DNA of 64,000 nt from Nilaparvata lugens (Eukaryota > Arthropoda > Insecta > Hemiptera > Delphacidae): assembly GCF_014356525.2 (NCBI RefSeq), contig NC_052507.1, positions 44,456,022 through 44,520,021 of the forward strand, given 5' to 3'. A model generated the notes under the pieces. The model saw only the letters and a program-made list of their open reading frames with translations. It was not told the DNA's origin and made no database searches. A program made the translations under genes and the position numbers. Below, piece after piece: positions 1-12,658 of this stretch. Position 1 is the stretch's first letter, and each line of letters begins with the position of its first letter.

Positions 1-3000
1 GACCACACCCATCAAATATTTATTGCATCCCACGATTAACAAAAGCCGGTTGCACATGAAAAATGATAAAAATAAAGTAGGAAAAATGTGGAAAAGATTT
101 GTAACAGATTGATGCTGTTTGAAAGTTGATCCAATTGGAATTAAATTTATTCCATCTTCCTCCTTTATTGTATTCGGGGTGGTTTTTCACATAATAGCTC
201 TTGGTTGCGATACTGAGCAAATTCATAATTATTCCATCTATTTGTAAAAACAATCGGTACACTGTCTGCAGAAGAGATCATTTTGAGGTTTGACAGGGCT
301 TCAATATGTATTAATTGAATTTATAGGAGAAATTGAGAATTCTCTAGTTATATTATATTAATTTTTCCATGTTTGTCTTCGAAAAAATAAGGGGGCCGAG
401 CCCCAATTTGACAAAGTTGGGGTTTCGCTGATGCGAGGCAATGTAAAAGAATCACCCGAAACGATTGAGCTTGGTTTCTTGACTGCATCATGACCCATTT
501 GAAATTTTCCTAAAATTGAGGGGGGTCCCCCAAATGAGTTTTTCGAAAATGTCATAATAGTTTTCCCTATGCCTACTAAGACTCCTGAAGATTCTTCAAT
601 GAACGTTAACGTTGACTGCCAGACTGTCCAGTTTGGCTGTTAATAGAGTCTAGAATAATAAAGTTTTTGAGGGAAGAAGTGATGAGACTCTGAACCACAA
701 GAGCTTCTCTAACTATTCGTATCATCCACACTCTTAGTTCTTAGCTATCGAACTTATCTCAGCTTATTTCCTGTCAAGGTAATCTAGCAAATGTTAGTCC
801 TATGTAGGTGGTCATAAATCAATTCAACTGGATTGAAGAACTGGAGGAGTTCAAACCTACAAGAGCTTGGAGTTGCAATATTTTCTTATCTTGACTAGAT
901 ACAGTAGATATACAGTAGTAGGCCTACTGTCCCTACGTAAGAGGTATTCGAAGAGCCTATCCAGTATCCAGAACGTTGCTAAAAATTCGTCACAAAATAT
1001 TTATCGGATAATTCACACAGCTTGATTGAAAAAGATTGTGTGTTAACATTCATTTTTTCGGCTACTATACTGAAATGAGACCCTCCTCCAAGCATCATTG
1101 GCTCGATTCAAATAATAGAGAAATAGAGATAAGTATCATCATTATTAGAGTAGTGTACGTCTATAAAGCATCCGGTGATATGCCTACTGCCTAGCCCACA
1201 AATAAAATATAATCCACATGGTGCAGACAAGCAGTCATGTTCAACAAAAGTGAGTTGGGTCATTTGTTAGTGCCATTCATTCATACAATACACGTTCTAC
1301 AGCTCCACTGAATCACTGTGGCCTCTATTGATATATTAAAGAATAATTTGTTTTTGTTTTTGGTTTGTCCAAGTTGAAATATGACCTTCATTGGCAAAGT
1401 TGGAGCTCATGAGTATAACTGGGTCAAATTTCAGAATTTAAAGCGCGCTCAAGACAAGATTGGTTTCTTTTCCAGTTGGACACGATTGCTAATGGAATGG
1501 AGAGGTTTTTTTACAGTTTGGCTTGTGTGCTATAATATACAGTATTATAAAAAGTAGTTTTCATAGTTCACTAACAGCTCAACACTTTCTTCTTATATGA
1601 TTTTGATTACTTACTGTATGTGATTTTTTTAAGTTACGGTATAGCCTTACAGTTCTAGTCAAAACTAAATTTTTGGCAAGCGACAATATACAACAGATTG
1701 ATACAAAATAAAAATTCAACATACCATGTACAACACAACACTCGTATACATAGACCTACAAAACATTATATTAGATTTATGAATTCTAGAGCTAAGTGGA
1801 AAATGGATATTGTCTTACTACTTCTATAATACGGTAATGTTTTGTTGGCTATATTTGATACTGAATTAAATATTTGCTTACATGGAACTTCATTTAATTA
1901 TAGCATTGTTGAAACAAATTATATTTACAGTAGGGTATTTTGTTATGAGCCAATATTACAGTAAAATAATTTATATTATTTCTATAATACGACGTGATAA
2001 TAAATCTTTTCAAGACACTCACACTTTACAGTCTACACAGTTTGTGATTTTCACAAGGAACTTTCAGTTCAGTTTCCAGGAGCGAATGCTGTGATTTTAA
2101 AAAGGGGAGTTCGTTTTCGGGTCACTCTACTTCGATTTGTTGCTCCTTAGAACACTTTTTTCAATTGAGATTCTCAAAGTCCACTGCCTACTTCATGAAA
2201 AGCCCACAAATATATTAATTTACATGTCTTCGGTTCTTGGGTAGGTACAAAAAAGGATACCGTACTGAAAAGAACACGGTGGGTCTTCAAATGCTCTGCT
2301 TTGAGATATCTGAATTAATTATTCCTCATTCAAAAATCAACTCTTTCGCAACAATCTGAGGAGATGATCGAAGACAAATGAAGTGCTCGCCTTCGCCACA
2401 TGTGCATACGAATGGATTGCACACATGATAGGCCTACCGGTCTGATAGAATTGGAAATGTGGATATGCATTTAAAAAACAGTGACATTTAAAGGTCTTGT
2501 TCAATTAATAGCATTTGATTCAGACTGAATGTTCCAATTTTGTTAGAAGAGTCACTCGACTCTCATTTAGCACTACAATCTCTTCTAACTATCATTGGAG
2601 CATTCATATTGATGAGGCCAATCAAGTTCGGTTGAAGTTTCAAGGTGAGCTACCCTAAAAACTTCACTATAATATTTCATAAATAGATCTCCAACTCAAA
2701 TAAAATCATCTATTGTAAACAGATAGACCAATCCTGAGCTGTGTATATGTTATATTATTTTTTCAACTTTTGACAGCAATCTACATCTACTATTTATTCA
2801 AATATGAACATATTTTACCAATCAAATTCCCATAACGACAAATTAATAGGTTAGGCTTAAATAAACCTACTAGAAATAATCAATCTAATAACTAATGCAT
2901 CAAAGGTGAGGAGAATAGATAAATGTGAGTAAGCCTATCGACTACCTCCTCCGGTATAGTACGATCTTGAATGAAATAAATTACGGTATTAACACATTAA

Positions 3001-3220
3001 TTTCTTCTTGAAAAAAATCTTGAACAAAAAGACCTACAAGGAGCTCTTTTTTGTATTGTTTGTTTTATATTAAACTATCTTCATGGTGATTTAAGTACCG
3101 TACTTCTGAACAACTTGATGATTTTATTTTATAATCCAAATGATTTTTTTCTTTTTCTTCACGGACCATTCTTCAAAAATGTATCTGAGTGATGTACTTA
3201 GTAATGTAGTGGAAGGATTA
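1..3220. other. AT-rich non-genic stretch
   Basis: No reading frame here looks like a conserved protein on either strand; the open frames are short, AT-driven and lack recognisable domains. The minus-strand frame at 358-555 lies in a slightly GC-richer patch with GGGG/CCCC runs (near 390-410 and 520-530) that reads like repetitive DNA, but I do not recognise a family. Nothing else stands out. Confidence 0.5.
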
Positions 3221-3894
3221 GATTTATTTATTTATGTATGTTACAATATTTACTGGCTTATACACTAATTAACATTAAATGACGATAATGCCAGTTATTC
3301 AACGAATTTCAAAAAGTATAAATAATTAACCAATGAGAATAAATATATAAATGAAATTAGAATAACGATAATGTAGTAATGTGATGTAACTTCATAAATC
3401 GGCGGTGTTTCAACTAATAATATTGTCGATTCTTTCAGAAGGATATTTTATTTCCCATTAACACACGACCGGGTTGTGATAAAAATAGAGCTGATGGAAA
3501 TTATAAATCGAAGTAATGTCCAAATAAGAAACTCATCTACTTAATAAGTTAAAAACTAGTATTGATTTGAATCTTAGAATTATGAGATGAATGAATGAAT
3601 GGAATATAGAATGATAGTGAACACAATATTGCATTATAATCAAAATTAGATAAATGAAACAAATGTTATAGGGTGGGATTTAATCAAAATTTCAGAAATT
3701 GATTGGGTAATATTAACAATATACAATACTAAAGAACAGAAAATCTTGAGATGGGAAGATGAATACCGTATGTATTATGCAGAATGGAGATGGGATGTGG
3801 AAAATGGATGAATGAATGGGATGAAGAATGGAAAGGAAGAGAGATTAGAATATTTTGTCATGCGGTGCTCTAGGGTTGGACAGACTCATTCATT

Positions 3895-4740
3895 TTCTCT
3901 ATAAGATACTTTTTCAAAGACAGGATAAAGCCTGCTCGGCTCTCAATGCATTCCATTCACGACAAGCACTGGCAAGGAACGATTTGGAATAGATAGTAGT
4001 TCGATGATTAGGTATCCTGAGAGTATTTGCACCAGTTCTAGTATGGGAAGCGTCTATCCTCCTACCATCGGAAACAAATTTAAAATAATTTTAAAAATAG
4101 TTGGGATTGCCATATTTTGAAGTACCTATCTCTAACAAGATTGATTATTCTGAAACGTCTCTGATCGGGAAGCTTCAGGGTAGAGCTAGCAATGTGTGCT
4201 GGGGTGATATGTTCATGGCGTTCAAGAGAGTAAACAAAACGTAGACAATAATTTTGACAGCGCTTCATTTTATCATTGAGTGTAACTTGCATGTCATTGA
4301 GGACAGAGTTACAGTACGTGAAATGTGGAGAAATCAGAGATTGGACCAGTAATAATCGTATACTTCTAGGGAGGACATCTTGTAATTTTTTCAGTGAATG
4401 CATTGTTGAGAAAACCTTTCTACAGGTTTTATTGACTTGTTCTGACCAGTCGAGGTTTTTATCCATAATGATGCCTAGGTTTTTCACTGAGCTGCTGTAG
4501 ATGATCACATTACCATCAACAGTTATTTTATGTATCGAGTTGAAGTCGATATTGTTTACTAAACCTGAGTAACCAATAATTATGGGTTGTGTTTTGGTTG
4601 GATTGAGTCTGAGGCCGTTTCGCCTTGTCCATTCCACTATCGAACTTATGTCATGATTCATTTTTTGCACGGTTTCATTAACTTTCGTTATAGGACAACT
4701 TGCATAAATTTGAAGGTCATCTGCATATGTAGACTATGGA
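3895..4740 (-). pseudogene. LINE reverse transcriptase, C-terminal half (remnant)
   Basis: The minus strand reads through the catalytic YADD box at about 4705-4725, followed by the conserved stretch NGLRLNPTKTQ (4600-4640 region) and VKNLGIIMDKNLDW, which is the usual LINE RT thumb/connection order. A stop at 4080-4082 ends that frame. Another frame continues it down to about 3895 with the typical end motif YSKSFLASACREWNAL. RT blocks upstream of YADD are missing, so it cannot be active. Confidence 0.8.
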
Positions 4741-4806
4741 AACTACAAAATTTTATAGAAGAGGGAAGATCATTTGCATACAGAGTAAAAATAACTGTAT
4801 GCAAAG

Positions 4807-5873
4807 TTATACAGTTCTGTATCCACCCATCATTTTCAGTGTGTTGTCAGTCAGCATCCACGGTACATGTCGTTTTTTATTTATTCTCCGAGTTACATAA
4901 GGCGCATGCTTGTCATATAAGTCAAGAGTCCAAATTTCAAAAGTCTCTACCATTCCATCAACTGAAGTTAAGGCTTCAATCTGATGCCATGGAGTATGAG
5001 CTACATCAGTCAAAAAAGCGGGTTCATTGGAATGTTTAAAGTCTCTAAAAGTTATGAATTTTTGTGCTGGTTTTGGTGGCTTGTGAGAGAGCACACATCG
5101 CAGTGAATCAGGTCATGTCCAGAAATAGCTGGGACTGATATTTGTCCTGTTTGAACAACCTCGATGGGATCACTAACTATGAAAATCAATGAAAGTGTCA
5201 GATTCATTTGTATGGTGAGTTGGATCGAGTGGTAGAATAGTCAAGTTGAGGCACTGAAATATGTTAGTGACCTGATAATAGTCAAAGTTACGATTAGTCA
5301 TATTGAGGTCAGTGTTCATATCACCCATGACAAGGACACGGCTATAAGATGGCATAAGAGAATGGCAATGCATTTTCAAAATCAGTAAAATGACCGATTT
5401 TCGGTGGACGATAGCAAATTCCGACAAGTAATCTATCAGATCTGGACAAGGATAATTCAAAAGAACATGAATTCTGGTCTAGCAGAGTAAACTGGCTCAG
5501 ATGTAAGTAATATTTAAGTTTTTATACCGTCTTTGACATACACTGCTACGCCCCCACAAGCTTTATTCAACCTATCATTACGAAAAAGATTATATCCAGG
5601 CATGGCAACTTGGTTGGATGGAATGCTAGGTTTCAAGAATGATTCCGAAACACCTATTATACTGAAGTCCTGAAAGCGAAAGATTGCTCTGAGTTCGTCG
5701 ATGTGACAACTGATGGACTGGATATTAAGATGGGTGATCTTAAGAAGTTTATTGTAAGGCTGAAGCTTATCTGATAACAAGGCACCCATGTCAATGTTAG
5801 AGTTACTAACATAGTCGTTCAGATCGCTATGGATCGAGAGCAAGCGAGCTGCTTCATCATTGGTGCTTAGCAT
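4807..5873 (-). pseudogene. LINE endonuclease domain (remnant)
   Basis: Three minus-strand pieces in different frames (5514-5873, 5173-5460 and 4807-5094) make up one exonuclease-endonuclease-phosphatase domain. Visible motifs are THLNIQSI near the start, GVSESFL, the catalytic VLVMGDMNTDL and a late SDTFID segment. The third piece is the linker between EN and RT, with the sequence KRHVPWMLTD. Frameshifts separate the pieces. The order and strand agree with the RT remnant just below it, so both belong to one element. Confidence 0.8.
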
Positions 5874-5880
5874 TGTTGGT

Positions 5881-8848
5881 GAAGCAGACCAAAATTAGTC
5901 CAAACAAAGGGCAGAGCATGACAGAAAGGATGAAGTTTAAAGATGAATTAAAACTAAAATTACTTAATCTAGGTGACATAGAAGTCATTGTCCATTTGAT
6001 GAGCGAGTGCATAATGGATGCATCGTCAGTTCGACTCTTGAAAAAATTCATTAAAATAATTACACAGTTCGATTAACCCTATTCACAAAACGGTGATAAG
6101 CTTCAAAGGGTGATCCTAGTCCATGCAGAAGTATGATGCAACCTCTTCATGGATATAGGGAATGTCACGGATTGAGAGAATGAATGATAAAGGTTCCACC
6201 TTCCACTTCCATCATTCATCAATGATACAGAGATAACAGATTTCCTCCCCCACATTACTTTTCAATCGATGTTCAAAGGACAAGGTTGTCGCAATTCTTA
6301 TTGTTTCCGCAACAAAATTTATGCCTTCAACGAATAATAATTGATAGATTTATAAGAGCGATAACTATCTCGAGTCTGGAGATAATATAATATCATTTTA
6401 TCTGCCAATCTGCGTTAAGATATCATTCAGAAGTATGTTGTCAGAGACATAGGCCTATATAGAAATACAAAATACATGTATACGGTACCGTAGTTTAACA
6501 GTATGCTTAGAGTACGCATAATTATAGGGGTACCGTACATGTACAAATAACTAGAAACTATAATGTTGTGTCTTGAAAAATACAAAAAGAGTATCCACTA
6601 TTCAAGATAGTCCATCAAATTAAAAAAAAGGCTAAATATAAGACAATAGATCACTATATAGATATTATTTTAGTAAATTATTTGTTTAATAGTTATACAT
6701 TAATAAGTTACAGTAGTATATCCATTAGTCGATACCCATGGATTACTACTTGTAAGGCTCAGATCTATATGTATAGAGAGAGCTATGGAGTACCCTGGCG
6801 TAGACCGGTCCAGCTTGCTAGATGATTGGGCAGGGCAGGGCGAGGCGGGGCGGGGCGTTATCTTTGCGGAGGCCCTTGTGTGTCCTTGCCCTACAGAGAC
6901 AGGGCCGTCAGGTCTTTTGCTCCGGCTGCAGTCCAGTGGCCTTCCTCTCCTCCCCCACTAAGTTAGGAGAAGACGGAGAAGAAACTAATCTAGCCGTTAT
7001 CTCTGGTTTCACTCACTACTAGAGTTAAATTGTACAGTTACGGTACGGTTTTACCACAATTAAATTTCTGCTCCTAGTTTAAATGAAAAAGTTTTTATTG
7101 TACTTGTTTGAGTGAGTACTTGCCTCACTCATTCCTTTCTTTAAATGAACTTCAAATATAAATATGTTAATTAAATATGAAATTGTATATACCTCACAAA
7201 TGTCTTGTGACAGACATTGGGCAAATATTACAAATGAATAGGGTACACCTAAATTTATAATATTTATTAACTAGGCCTATTTATATTGGTAAAAACTTAC
7301 GCAAAATCATCTACAGTATAACTTCAGGTGAGGGACAAACCTCTGACTATTCTACTGTGCTGGGAAAACTATTTCCACTTCAAAAACGTTTCAAATTTAT
7401 TAGTATTACATTAAAAAAGCTTAATTAGCTCCAATTATCATAGAAAGTTGAATTCAGGAAAATTGGGACTTACGGTCACTGTAACAGTTGTATTACAGCA
7501 CTATATCCTACCACCTAGATTTACAAATTTGTAAATTACAGTCGGCATAAAAGACGACCAAACCTGAAAGGTTAAAACCCTTGGATACAATCAGTAGCTT
7601 CTTACAGCGGTTCAAGTCTTATGTATATAGTATAGACGTTGACTCTCGCTCTTTCGTCCGTCCATTTGAGACCACAAACAAGGGCGTGTGCCGTGGCGGT
7701 CTTTCAAATGCGTGTCAAGGAGAGTTACGGTTTTAATTAGCTGAAAAATAACAAACATTTTTCTCGTTTCTGCTATGCAGATCACTCCGGTAAATAATCC
7801 ATATGAATATTTTTGAGATTGATTTTGGTCACGGCATTTTGAATACGCCAAACCTACAGTGTAGTTTGAAGCACAGTTTTTATGGTTCTGATAAGCAAAT
7901 CGGTGAATAACGTAGATGAATATAGCCTATTACAGTGTTGAATTGGTTCACCCCATAGACCTAGTGCTATAATAAATTATAGAATATATTAGATTTGGTA
8001 TAGTTGGGTTGTTATTCATAAATCTGAAGTTTGAATTCGGTACTACACGTACTTTATTATGAGTGTTCGAGTAACACGTTTGAATTTCAGTTTATTTATT
8101 TGTACTTAAATTTGAATCTTTCAAAACTCAAAATACATTTTACATAAGAACACTTCACTTACCGTATATGACCTACTTTTGAACAATGATATATATAATA
8201 TATTTTATTTTTGAACTTGAAAATGACCTATGGTAGAAACTATAGTCGTTCAAATATTTCTTAATAATAAAGGGTACCTACTACAAGTTTCTATTAATTT
8301 ATACTACATAAGTTAGTTGCTTTGAGCAATTATAAGGTATTTTTGGCTTTGATCAATATTCATTTCTCAATACATAGATTGAGATTTTCATCCTGAGTTC
8401 AATGCATGCTACATTTTTATCTTGCCTTGTAGGTAGCTATGTACCAGTATTAATTAACTTTTGTCTCACCTTTAAAAAATAAAAACCAAGTAGGAGTCTT
8501 TTGTTTCGCCTACTGATTCAACTTAAATGAAAGTGGAGCATACACAAAAGAACTTGCGTAATTTGATTCTGGAAGAATATTGTTCATGAAACTAATCTCA
8601 ATTACATAACAGTTAGTTAATTCAACAACTGAAAGGCTACTGTTTATCATGTGCTTGGTTTACCGACGTAGTCCATTCACGATTCCGTAACTGTATAGCA
8701 GGAATTAACAAAATAACTGAGAAGATACAGTAGGTATTCCTGTTTTACCTACATAATTGCATTAGTGCCAAATCACGATTTCAAGTTGTTTTACTGATGA
8801 TAACATCTCTGAACTTATAACATTTGTTGAACTAGAAACGTTACTGAA
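5881..8848. other. Non-genic stretch with a GC-rich patch
   Basis: No convincing gene. Positions 5881-6076 may be the 5' part of the LINE below it. A small GC-rich island at about 6790-6990 contains GGGCGGGGC-type direct repeats (6828-6860) and stands out from its AT-rich surroundings. It could be an old regulatory or repeat sequence, but no exon was found next to it. The minus frame at 7612-7851 is open but unrecognised. Confidence 0.4.
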
Positions 8849-8933
8849 AATGAAAACACAAATTCGAAATTGTCAACCACTTTTTATTATAATAATAGAA
8901 AGTGGTTGACAATTTCAAATTTGTGTTTTCATT
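8849..8933. repeat. Near-perfect hairpin, 35-bp arms
   Basis: The arms at 8849-8883 and 8899-8933 are reverse complements over 35 bases with one mismatch, separated by a 15-base AT loop. The size matches a tiny palindromic MITE or a foldable small-RNA precursor. There is no visible target duplication and no neighbouring gene. Confidence 0.75.
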
Positions 8934-10001
8934 ATGGAAAAGTACCACAACATCACTCACAACACAACTGTAAGGTTAGAAGCGTTACCTCTTTCTTAGT
9001 CTTGATTGCTGTTGAATTCTGTCGAATAGTATGATATCCCTGGATATTGGTCTATTAACCAGAAGTTGAACAAAATTTTAATTTAATAACCAATATCAAT
9101 ATCTGAAAACCGGAGGTTCTACATTTGACTAATATTATTGAAGAATCCTATTTTGAGATTATATATATAAATATAATATGGTTATATATTATAATGAAGG
9201 GATTAGAGATAATAAATACAATAGAGCAATAGTTTTCAGCATATTTATTGCATAATATAAAATATAATTGGATTATTTTACAATGTGTCTAACACTGTGG
9301 ACTGTGGCATGACATTCATGCGATATTTATATTATACATGACGAATCTAGAGAATAACTATAGTTTGTAATACGTTGTAGATACAAGACGATTTATTGAA
9401 TCTTTTTAAATGCAATTACTAGGTATTTGGAGATCGAATTTGAAAATATTATATCTTATATTCTCAGCCACGAAGAAAATATTCTTCAAAAGGCAAAAAC
9501 TGATTACTAACGATCAAGAACGAATCAATCAAGATAAATATTTTTTTAATACTGTAATATTATAGATACCTAGTGAATGCATTTATACTATGAATAAATA
9601 TATTTATACTTTTCAATCGAATACAGCAGAAAAAGTTTCAATATGAACCATTTTGCAAATTTAAAATAATGACATACAATATATTTAATTACGTAAGAAT
9701 CTGAAGTTTTCAGAAACTTTCCTAAATTTTTATGATACGGATCGTTGATAGAATTTAGTCCTACTAAAGAAATTGTTGAATACATTATAGTAGTTGAGGT
9801 ATTCAAAAATCTTTGGTGTGATGCTCTGCTCTTTGGGACTTCAAGATACAATCAAATACACCAGTCACTAGAATTTCAAGATATGAGAAACTAAATAGAA
9901 CTTTGAAATGCTATGTACTGTATTGGAGAAACTTGATAGCAAGTGACTTCATCACTTTCAGATTCAGAATTGAATTACTTTGTTAGCAATAACTAGTTAT
10001 A
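8934..10001. other. AT-rich stretch, nothing recognised
   Basis: No conserved frame, tandem array or terminal repeat was seen. The open frame at 9588-9851 on the minus strand is AT-rich and without any motif I recognise. Confidence 0.5.
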
Positions 10002-10005
10002 TTAA

Positions 10006-10403
10006 AGCTGTGCAAAGGCTAAAAATGAACTTTCTACTGTTTGAAAATATCAATTTTTGATAAAGTTATCCAATTTACTAAAAATGACCAAAAATAACTT
10101 TTTGTTGAGTTATTATTGGTAAATTGAATAACTTTATAAAAAACTGATATTTTCAGAAAATGTTTGTTTTAATAGATCAACAATACCATTAAGAATCAAT
10201 CCTCTAAATCTCATAGATTTATCTCTTACCGAATTTGAAATGTTCTGTCCCAAAAATTTAAACTTTAGGCGCTTATATCTCAAAAAGTAATGATCGGGAA
10301 AAAATGTTTTCCTGAGAAAACGTTTTTATTTTGATGATATACAAATCGAGAAACTTTGAAAAATATCACCAATAGAAAGTTTATTATTAGCCTTTGCACA
10401 GCC
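10006..10403. mobile_element. MITE with TTAA target duplication
   Basis: This 398-bp element is flanked by TTAA on both sides (10002-10005 and 10404-10407). The ends are inverted: AGCTGTGCAAAGGCTAA on the left and the complement of GGCTGTGCAAAGGCTAA on the right. A second inner inverted pair (about 10045-10080 against 10110-10160) makes the left half foldable. No coding sequence. TTAA duplication is the signature of piggyBac-type transposition, so it is probably a non-autonomous piggyBac relative. Confidence 0.8.
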
Positions 10404-10407
10404 TTAA

Positions 10408-12151
10408 GAGAAATCTAAGCTTGGTTGTAAAAAATTACACTCTTTTATTTTTGTCAAGTAATACAAGTTTGAACAATTTATAATATATAAAGTGATTTTG
10501 TTAGTTTGATTACCTATTATTATGTAACTCACTTAAATTGAAACTACAATTATTGAACTTTGGTTAGCCATCATCATCTTGTACGTTATCTACAAGATCA
10601 AAATTATTATAAGCATAATTCTTTTTGTTTCAATAACAAATAAGTAAAATTACCGAAAAAATACAAGCTCGCTCAGTATAAGAACAACATTTACTGAACT
10701 ATAACGATATTTATAAAAAAATGTAGTGGTAAATTTATATTTATAAAAAATCAAAATACAAAGAAAAACAGAGTACTGAGAACTTTTGGAATACCAATCA
10801 TCATTCATTCAAGTAGCCTATTCACAAAATTTTATTTCAGCTCACTAGTGATATAGCTGACTATACAGTACTACAATATTATCACTTTTTCCTGATGGCG
10901 TACACCAGTTTTTGTGCATCACAAAAATAAAACCGTGTAACAAAGAGCAGAATATTGTTTTTAAATTCATGCTATTATGAGTATTATTCAACTGTTTCAC
11001 GATAATAGTGAAATTGAAAATTATACTAGATATTAAAAGAATGTCATTTTGAAAGAATATAGGCTAATAAAATCTGTGAAATCTTTCTATTGTTGAGAAA
11101 TGATTTGCAATTGAATTCGGTCGAATAGATCATTGCTCTAACTAGCTCATCAGCTAATAGACCCGTAAACTCCATAATGTTGAAATTTTATAACTAAAAA
11201 CCTTCTTTCATAGCTCTTCCATATTCTTCATTAATGCTTTTATTTCTCAGTTATTGTAAAATAATTTTCATTTTCCAAAACTACTGTCATTTGCTAGATT
11301 AGTGTAAAATTTCACTTTAAATCTATTGAATTGATTTCAACAATTTATTTTAATAGAATAACTAGTGCAATTAATTATCGTGTCATACTCGTACTCAACT
11401 TCAATTTCATCAACATTTAAGAACACTCATTCACAGACAAAATTAAAGACAGAACTGACTAGGAATCAATTCACAAAAAATAATCTACTAACTGATTCAA
11501 CGATCCTCATTGGAATAAAATATATTTACATATATAAGTTAAACCATTCATCCATTCTATCACTCAACTTCAAGTCTCAGTGTTATGATTAGTTGATAAT
11601 ATTGAATATTTTAATATATAGGCTATGTCAGATTCGATCAAAGATTAATCTGCTCATGAAATACTGTGTACAGTATAAGTTAAAAGAGATGAATATTTTT
11701 TAATAAGAAATATTACAAAAGCCTAAGGTATAAATATTTTTTATATAATACTCTACATTGAGAAAAATACAAATAATGAGATGTTGATATTTTTTTATAA
11801 TACTGGTATTCTGCACCCGATGCAATATTACAAATTCGATAAATATTAGAAATCTGTACATGAATACATGATAAAGGACATGAATGATAATTTTCAATTA
11901 AGAATATTGAAGACAATACATCATCTGTTCAAAGAATACTAAACTCTGAAGGAGATATTGATAGATAATAAAGATCATCATAGAAACAGTTTAAAAATAC
12001 TGTATATACGATATAAAAGATGAATAATAATGTATCTTTGAATGAAACAAGTGTAGAAATTGAAAATCATCGATCGAACGATCGAATTTAAGCACCATGT
12101 GGACATAGTTGGCGTATTTTTCGGAGTGTATGTGATATTAGTTAGCAGATA
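10408..12151. other. AT-rich region 3' of the RhoGAP gene
   Basis: The upper part, next to the stop codon at 12152, must include the 3' untranslated region of the minus-strand RhoGAP gene, but I could not fix a polyadenylation site. No other gene is supported; the overlapping minus-strand frames near 11700-11916 are AT-driven. Confidence 0.45.
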
Positions 12152-12658
12152 CTATAACGATGTCTCAAACACACCGTCTCTCGAATTATCGGTGATACTT
12201 CCATCGGTCAACGACGGTCTTTTTCGGAGGACACGATCGTGACTTTCGCTGTCGTTGAGCTGGCCGCCACTGTTCTTACGCTTATACTTGGAGGAGGAGG
12301 AGGAGGAGGCGGAGGAGGTGGTAGAGGAGGCTGAAACAGGTTCGCCGTCGAGACATCGGAGGAGGGAGTCACTGAGCATGGACGGCAGAGTGTCGTCGGA
12401 GAAGGTGGACGGGTCGAAGTCGCCCGTGCGACTGGAGAAGCTGAGGTCAACGGGACTGGCGGTGAGCACGCTGCGGCCATGCAGGTAGTCACGGAACGGA
12501 CTGGTCAGGCCAGACGAGCTGCTCTCCTCCGAACACGGCTTCAGTCGCTCGCCACTACCCCCCACACCGCCTCCCCACGCTACGCTCGACAGCTGGCTGA
12601 TGTTAGAGCCAGACAGCGCTACCACCGGCTTCCTGCTTCGAGGTGTCATCATAGTTTC
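12152..12658 (-). CDS. ARHGAP19: ARHGAP19-like exon 9 (stop codon)
   Basis: This exon begins ETMMTPRSRKPVVALSGSN after a TTCCAG acceptor and ends GVFETSL followed by TAG at 12152-12154, giving residues 611-778. It contains a serine run (near 12290-12330) encoded by an imperfect AGGAGG-type repeat, then KYKRKN and a basic LRKRPSL patch that could be a nuclear localisation or phosphorylation site. Long open frames on the opposite strand and in other frames are shadows of this biased composition. Confidence 0.82.
   Translation of the reverse strand, partial: ETMMTPRSRKPVVALSGSNISQLSSVAWGGGVGGSGERLKPCSEESSSSGLTSPFRDYLHGRSVLTASPVDLSFSSRTGDFDPSTFSDDTLPSMLSDSLLRCLDGEPVSASSTTSSASSSSSSKYKRKNSGGQLNDSESHDRVLRKRPSLTDGSITDNSRDGVFETSL

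Larger units (their letters stand above)
3221..5880 (-). mobile_element. Decayed non-LTR retrotransposon (LINE 1)
   Basis: Read on the minus strand, this stretch gives, in order, an apurinic-type endonuclease, a linker, a YADD reverse transcriptase core fragment and a C-terminal region. The 3' end, reading minus, finishes in an AATAAATAAATC-like tail at about 3221-3235. Most of the RT fingers and palm is deleted between about 4740 and 4807, and the rest is broken by frameshifts and stops. Jockey/CR1-type organisation is likely but the clade was not established. The 5' boundary is uncertain and may extend to about 6076. Confidence 0.75.

Noticed and set aside
6822..7022. 66-codon GC-rich frame with Arg/Gly
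   Set aside because: Low-complexity composition from GGGCGGGGC repeats, no domain and no splice partner; kept only as a GC-rich patch.
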